Origin: Acidobacteriota bacterium
Lineage (GTDB): Bacteria > Acidobacteriota > Terriglobia > Terriglobales > Acidobacteriaceae
Direction of reading: 5' to 3'
DNA: 64,000 nucleotides
Assembly: GCA_003010405.1 (NCBI GenBank)
Contig: PJLO01000011.1
Span: 53,399 to 117,398, forward strand
Part shown: one piece after another, positions 60,475 through 64,000 of the stretch
How positions within the stretch are numbered: the stretch's first letter is position 1
Layout of the letters: each line of letters starts with the position of its first letter
The notes under the pieces: model-generated
What the model was told of the DNA's origin: nothing
Seen by the model: only the letters and a program-made list of their open reading frames with translations
Database searches by the model: none
Made by a program: the position numbers and the translations under genes

Positions 60475-61023
60475 CTAATCGGCGACCTCCGCGACCTCAA
60501 CCGCATCCGTCGTCTGCAAAAAGAGTGTGGTCTGTTCCAGGTCGAATTTGGGATCGGCTGCCTCGATGCATAGAAAAAAGCGGTCACGAGTGGCCGCGGA
60601 AAAACGCGGATGATTGAAAATCGAGTGATAGGGCTGAGGCAGCCCACTTAACGCCAACATCCCCACCACTGCCGTGATTCCTGCAAACAGAATAGTCAGC
60701 TCAAAGGTAATGACGATAAAGGCTGGCCAGGAATGATACGGCCGCCCACCTACATTCAGAGGAAATGCCCGAACATGAACCCAGTACTGCAACAGATAGC
60801 CGCTCAACCCGCCCAGTATGCCGCCAAGCAGCGTCAGCAGAGGGACCGCCGTCTTCTCGAAGCCGATTGCCTCGGCGGCCTCTTCCAGCGGAAATGGGGA
60901 GTATGCGTCCATGCGCCTGTATCCGGCGGCATAGGCTTTTTTGCAGGCACTTACCAGTCCGTCGGGCGTGGTGAACTCAGCGACCACTCCGTGCACCGCA
61001 GGTTGCAAAGCAGACTCAGTCAT
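60475..61023 (-). CDS. actD: Alternative complex III subunit ActD (DUF3341)
   Basis: A 182-aa protein with a cytoplasmic N-terminus (VVAEFTTPDGLVSACKKAYAAGYRRMDAYSPFP), two membrane helices (VPLLTLLGGILGGLSGYLLQYWV and PAFIVITFELTILFAGITAVVGML) and a C-terminal domain ending ATRDRFFLCIEAADP. This is the DUF3341/ActD plan. The ATG follows GAGGAGG and overlaps the actC stop by 8 nt. ActD is a structural membrane subunit; no cofactor is expected. Confidence 0.94.
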   Translation of the reverse strand: MTESALQPAVHGVVAEFTTPDGLVSACKKAYAAGYRRMDAYSPFPLEEAAEAIGFEKTAVPLLTLLGGILGGLSGYLLQYWVHVRAFPLNVGGRPYHSWPAFIVITFELTILFAGITAVVGMLALSGLPQPYHSIFNHPRFSAATRDRFFLCIEAADPKFDLEQTTLFLQTTDAVEVAEVAD

Positions 61024-62428
61024 TTGCAGCTACCTCCTCACTGAGCTTCGCTTCCGGCAATAATGTACGCATTTCAAAGATGGTGATCATCGGCATGAGC
61101 CGCACAAACAGAAACATCGCGGAGAAGAAGAGTCCGATCGTGCCAGCGAATATCGCATAGTCCCATCGGGTGGCCACATAAGTTCCCCACGAAGAGGGAA
61201 GAAAGTCGCGATGAAGGCTGACAACGACGATTACAAAGCGCTCCATCCACATGCCGAACAAAACGATCACCGAGGTGAGAAACAAGAGTCCCGGATTCAA
61301 TCGCACCCGGCGAAACCAGAGCACTTGTGGAGTTATAACGTTGAAGATAATCAGGACCCAATATGCCCAACCCATCGGTCCCAACACGCGATTCTTAAAC
61401 ATGAACATTTCATAGAAGCTGCCCGAGTAGTACGCGTAAAACGCGTCCGTCGTGTAGCCATAGACGACGATCAGCCCCGTGCTAAGCATTAACTTGGCCG
61501 CGTTGTCCAGATGGCGCAGAGTCATCATGTCCTCCACACCATAGAACCGGCGAATCGGGATCGCCAGGACCAGCACCATGGCAAAACCCGAGTAGATGGC
61601 TCCAGCGACAAAGTACGGAGGAAAAATAGTGGTGTGCCAGCCCGGTAAGATCGAGATTGCAAAATCGAAAGACACAACCGTATGCACCGACAGCACCAGC
61701 GGCGTCGCCAGTCCCGCCAGCAGCAGGTAGGCGCTCTCGTAACGTTTCCAGTGGCGCACCGACCCGCGCCATCCCATCGCCAGCAATCCGTAGATTATCT
61801 TCGCAACACGGTTTTTCGCCGTGTCGCGGAACGTCGCCAGATCAGGGATTAGCCCCATGAACCAGAAAAGCGCTGAGATCGTTCCATAGGTGGAAACCGC
61901 GAAGACGTCCCACAGCAAAGGGCTGCGAAACTGCGGCCAGACGCCCATCGTGTTGGGATATGGAAACAGCCAGTAAGCCAGCCATGGGCGGCCTGTGTGG
62001 AATACCGGGAACAGACCGGCACAAGCCACTGCGAATAGCGTCATCGCTTCGGCAAAGCGGTTGATCGAGTTGCGCCAGCCCTGCTTAAGCAGCAGCAAAA
62101 TCGCCGAAATCAGCGTGCCCGCGTGACCAATACCGATCCACCACACAAAATTCACAATGGCGAATCCCCAGCCCACCGGAATGTTGATTCCCCAGATGCC
62201 GACGCCACGGTAGAACAGGTATGCCGCAGCAAACATCAGCACATTCAGCACACCGAAGAAAAAAGCAAAACCTCCCAACCAGCCCAGCGTTACCGGTCGT
62301 CGAAGTACCAGCGAGACGATTTTGTCGGTAATCGTCTCCATCGTGTGGCCGGGCATGAGCACGGGTTGCTGCCCAGGCAGAAGCCGTTCGAGCGTTGCGG
62401 AATTTTTCGTCTCTGGAGTTTGGTCCAT
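61016..62428 (-). CDS. actC: Alternative complex III subunit ActC (NrfD-like)
   Basis: A 470-aa membrane protein with about ten helices. Conserved stretches are GINIPVGWGFAIVNFVWWIGIGHAGTLISAILLL, FHTGRPWLAYWLFPYPN, LAGLATPLVLSVHTVVSFDFAISILPGWHTTIFPPYF (quinol-site helix region) and YGYTTDAFYAYYSG. It is the main quinol-oxidising membrane subunit of ACIII. The ATG follows AAAGGAC. It sits 5 nt after actB and overlaps actD. Confidence 0.95.
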   Translation of the reverse strand: MDQTPETKNSATLERLLPGQQPVLMPGHTMETITDKIVSLVLRRPVTLGWLGGFAFFFGVLNVLMFAAAYLFYRGVGIWGINIPVGWGFAIVNFVWWIGIGHAGTLISAILLLLKQGWRNSINRFAEAMTLFAVACAGLFPVFHTGRPWLAYWLFPYPNTMGVWPQFRSPLLWDVFAVSTYGTISALFWFMGLIPDLATFRDTAKNRVAKIIYGLLAMGWRGSVRHWKRYESAYLLLAGLATPLVLSVHTVVSFDFAISILPGWHTTIFPPYFVAGAIYSGFAMVLVLAIPIRRFYGVEDMMTLRHLDNAAKLMLSTGLIVVYGYTTDAFYAYYSGSFYEMFMFKNRVLGPMGWAYWVLIIFNVITPQVLWFRRVRLNPGLLFLTSVIVLFGMWMERFVIVVVSLHRDFLPSSWGTYVATRWDYAIFAGTIGLFFSAMFLFVRLMPMITIFEMRTLLPEAKLSEEVAAND

Positions 62429-62433
62429 GTCCT

Positions 62434-64000
62434 TTACCGTTCCAACTCAGGATTCGGGTTCCGCACCGCGGCCAGGTACGTGGTTCGCGGGCGCGTATTG
62501 AGCTCTTCGAGCAATCCGTAATTCCGCTGCGAAGCTTTCAGCTTCGAAACGTTACTGTTCGGATCATTCAGATCGCCGAAGATAATGGCCCCTGCTGGAC
62601 ATGCCTGCTGGCACGCCGTCTGAACCTCGCCGTCCCGCACCTTCCGTTTCTGCTCTTCGGCGCCGATCCTGGCGTGCGTAATCCGCTGAATGCAGTAATT
62701 GCACTTCTCCATCACACCGCGGCTTCGCACCGTCACGTCCGGATTGCGCTGGAATTTCAACTGCGGCGTATCGAAGTCCGAGAACAGCAGAAAATTGAAA
62801 CGGCGAACTTTGTATGGACAGTTGTTCGAGCAGTAGCGCGTGCCAACGCAGCGGTTATAAACCATGTCATTCAGCCCTTCGGTGGAATGAACCGTTGCGG
62901 TTACCGGACAGACAATTTCGCAGGGAGCGGTCTCGCATTGCATGCAGGGGACCGGTTGGAAATATGTGTTCGGATTCTCCGGCGACCCCTCATGATAGCT
63001 ATCGACGCGCAGCCAGTTCATGTGGCGGCCGCGTTTCACCTGTTCCTTGCCAACCACGGCAATGTTGTTTTCGGACTGACATGCGACCATGCAGCTCTTG
63101 CATCCTACACAGGAGTTCAAGTCAATAGCCATGCCCCACTTGTGCTCTTTGTACTCATAACGCGGATAGATGGTCATCCCTGCAGAAGGTGCCTCCACCA
63201 TTTCCTTTGCAAAACCGGGATTCTTAACGAACACTTCCAGAGTTGCTGCGCGCACAATCGCGCGACCATCCATCGACTGGTGTCCCTGGGGAGAAGCCAA
63301 CCCGAAGTGTTCTCCTGTTGCGCGCAGTTTGAGTCCATCGGCATTCCACAGCGCATTCGAAGTACGCAATACATAGGCGCTGAACCCTCTGCCGGAACCA
63401 ACTCTGCCAACTTTCTCGCGACCATAGCCCAGCGTTACCGTAACCGCATCATCTGGATGGCCGGGCGTAAGCCAAATCGCACCCTTTGACTTGCGGCCGT
63501 TCAACTCAAGCTCCACCTCGTCTTCGCTTTTCAGGTTCAGCTTCTTTGCAGTAGCCACGCTCATCAGCACGGGATTATCCCAGCAGACTTGTGTGATCGG
63601 CTTCGGTGTCTCCTGCAGCCACCCGTTGTTAGCAAAGCGCCCGTCGTAAATCGTGGCATCGCGACGGAACATAATCTCCAGCCCACTTGTGCTCGCCGCC
63701 GCCGCGGGAAGCGTGACTTTGGCCATAAGCGTCCTTGGCGCAAACGCCGAACCGGCGATAAACCCGTCGTGCAGCGAACGATCCCACCAGTTCTTAAAAT
63801 CCGGCCCGGTGTACTGTGACTTCCAGTAGCGCTGCGTCAGCTCGTAGCTGGTCGCTTCATTCGTAGTGGTCAGAAATTCGACCAGTTCACTCTCGCTGTG
63901 TCCTCTATAGAGCGGCGCAATGAGCGGCTGAATGAAGCTCACCGTACCATCGAAGCTGCGCGTGTCGCCCCACTGTTCAAGGTAATGAGTTCCGCACAGG
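62434..64000 (-). CDS. actB: Alternative complex III subunit ActB, C-terminal part (cut by window edge)
   Basis: The last 521 or so residues of ActB; the frame stays open to the window edge, where it reads CGTHYLEQWGDTRSFDG. The first part is the end of a molybdopterin-oxidoreductase-like domain. Then come four Fe-S motifs: CVGCKSCMVACQ, CMQCETAPCEIVCP, CVGTRYCSNNCPY and CNYCIQRI with CQQACPAG. ActB passes electrons from quinol to the cytochrome subunits; in this family the molybdopterin domain holds no cofactor. An internal GTG at 63942 is not the true start. The pentaheme ActA gene should lie just beyond the window. Confidence 0.94.
   Translation of the reverse strand, partial: LCGTHYLEQWGDTRSFDGTVSFIQPLIAPLYRGHSESELVEFLTTTNEATSYELTQRYWKSQYTGPDFKNWWDRSLHDGFIAGSAFAPRTLMAKVTLPAAAASTSGLEIMFRRDATIYDGRFANNGWLQETPKPITQVCWDNPVLMSVATAKKLNLKSEDEVELELNGRKSKGAIWLTPGHPDDAVTVTLGYGREKVGRVGSGRGFSAYVLRTSNALWNADGLKLRATGEHFGLASPQGHQSMDGRAIVRAATLEVFVKNPGFAKEMVEAPSAGMTIYPRYEYKEHKWGMAIDLNSCVGCKSCMVACQSENNIAVVGKEQVKRGRHMNWLRVDSYHEGSPENPNTYFQPVPCMQCETAPCEIVCPVTATVHSTEGLNDMVYNRCVGTRYCSNNCPYKVRRFNFLLFSDFDTPQLKFQRNPDVTVRSRGVMEKCNYCIQRITHARIGAEEQKRKVRDGEVQTACQQACPAGAIIFGDLNDPNSNVSKLKASQRNYGLLEELNTRPRTTYLAAVRNPNPELER

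Overview
The window reads as a chromosomal segment of an Acidobacteriota bacterium, probably class Terriglobia. This rests on gene content, not on a marker tree. The clues are an alternative complex III operon running directly into an A2-type caa3 cytochrome oxidase, a dnaK-cbpA-hspR heat-shock cluster, a radical SAM protein of the tetraether-lipid-synthase type, many long secreted proteins and moderately high GC. I see no rRNA, tRNA, CRISPR array, transposase or phage gene.

Layout. 0.2-7.5 kb: small housekeeping genes (DUF3467, tandem universal stress protein, TatA, two NifX-like proteins with a Cys-rich PadR regulator, an amidase, galE, an alpha/beta hydrolase). 7.7-12.2 kb: a fused FAD/Fe-S D-hydroxyacid dehydrogenase, a predicted outer-membrane protein and a ferredoxin-NADP reductase. 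12.3-16.4 kb: heat-shock operon dnaK - 60-aa unknown - cbpA - hspR, with a good sigma70-like promoter. 16.6-20.1 kb: a NarL-type two-component pair, then a Cys-rich small protein and a ferritin-like protein. 20.1-25.3 kb: a divergent secreted protein/TonB pair, an M28 peptidase and mutY. 25.4-27.1 kb: a tandem duplication of an FKBP prolyl isomerase with its leader. 27.2-28.8 kb: the Tes-like radical SAM enzyme. 29.5-37.2 kb: a methyltransferase overlapping a MASE1 hybrid kinase, an MFS exporter, an Lrp regulator and a butyrate kinase.

37.6-48.1 kb is a phosphate-starvation block on the minus strand: pstS, two near-identical 544-aa porins, a third coiled-coil porin, pstC, pstA, pstB and phoU. 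Arrays of 11-nt-spaced half-sites resembling Pho boxes lie in front of both pstS and pstC. A decayed 3' fragment of pstS between the two porins shows that a unit of pstS 3' end, hairpin and porin was duplicated in tandem. The cognate phoB-phoR pair lies at 50.8-53.2 kb, after a small unknown protein, an unusual ParB-like/DUF4118 membrane fusion and nhaA.

53.4-64.0 kb is one long minus-strand respiratory operon. In transcription order it holds actB (cut by the window edge), actC, actD, actE, actF, an unknown membrane-anchored protein, a Sco copper chaperone, and cytochrome c oxidase subunits II (with fused cytochrome c), I, III and IV. Together these pass electrons from quinol through ACIII and c-type hemes to oxygen.

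The observations I rate highest are the Tes-like enzyme (possible membrane-spanning lipid synthesis), the pstS-porin tandem duplication with Pho-box arrays, the ParB/DUF4118 fusion, the NifX-like pair with no nitrogenase nearby, and the small unknown protein inside the chaperone operon. Nothing here is clearly a new defence or mobile system.
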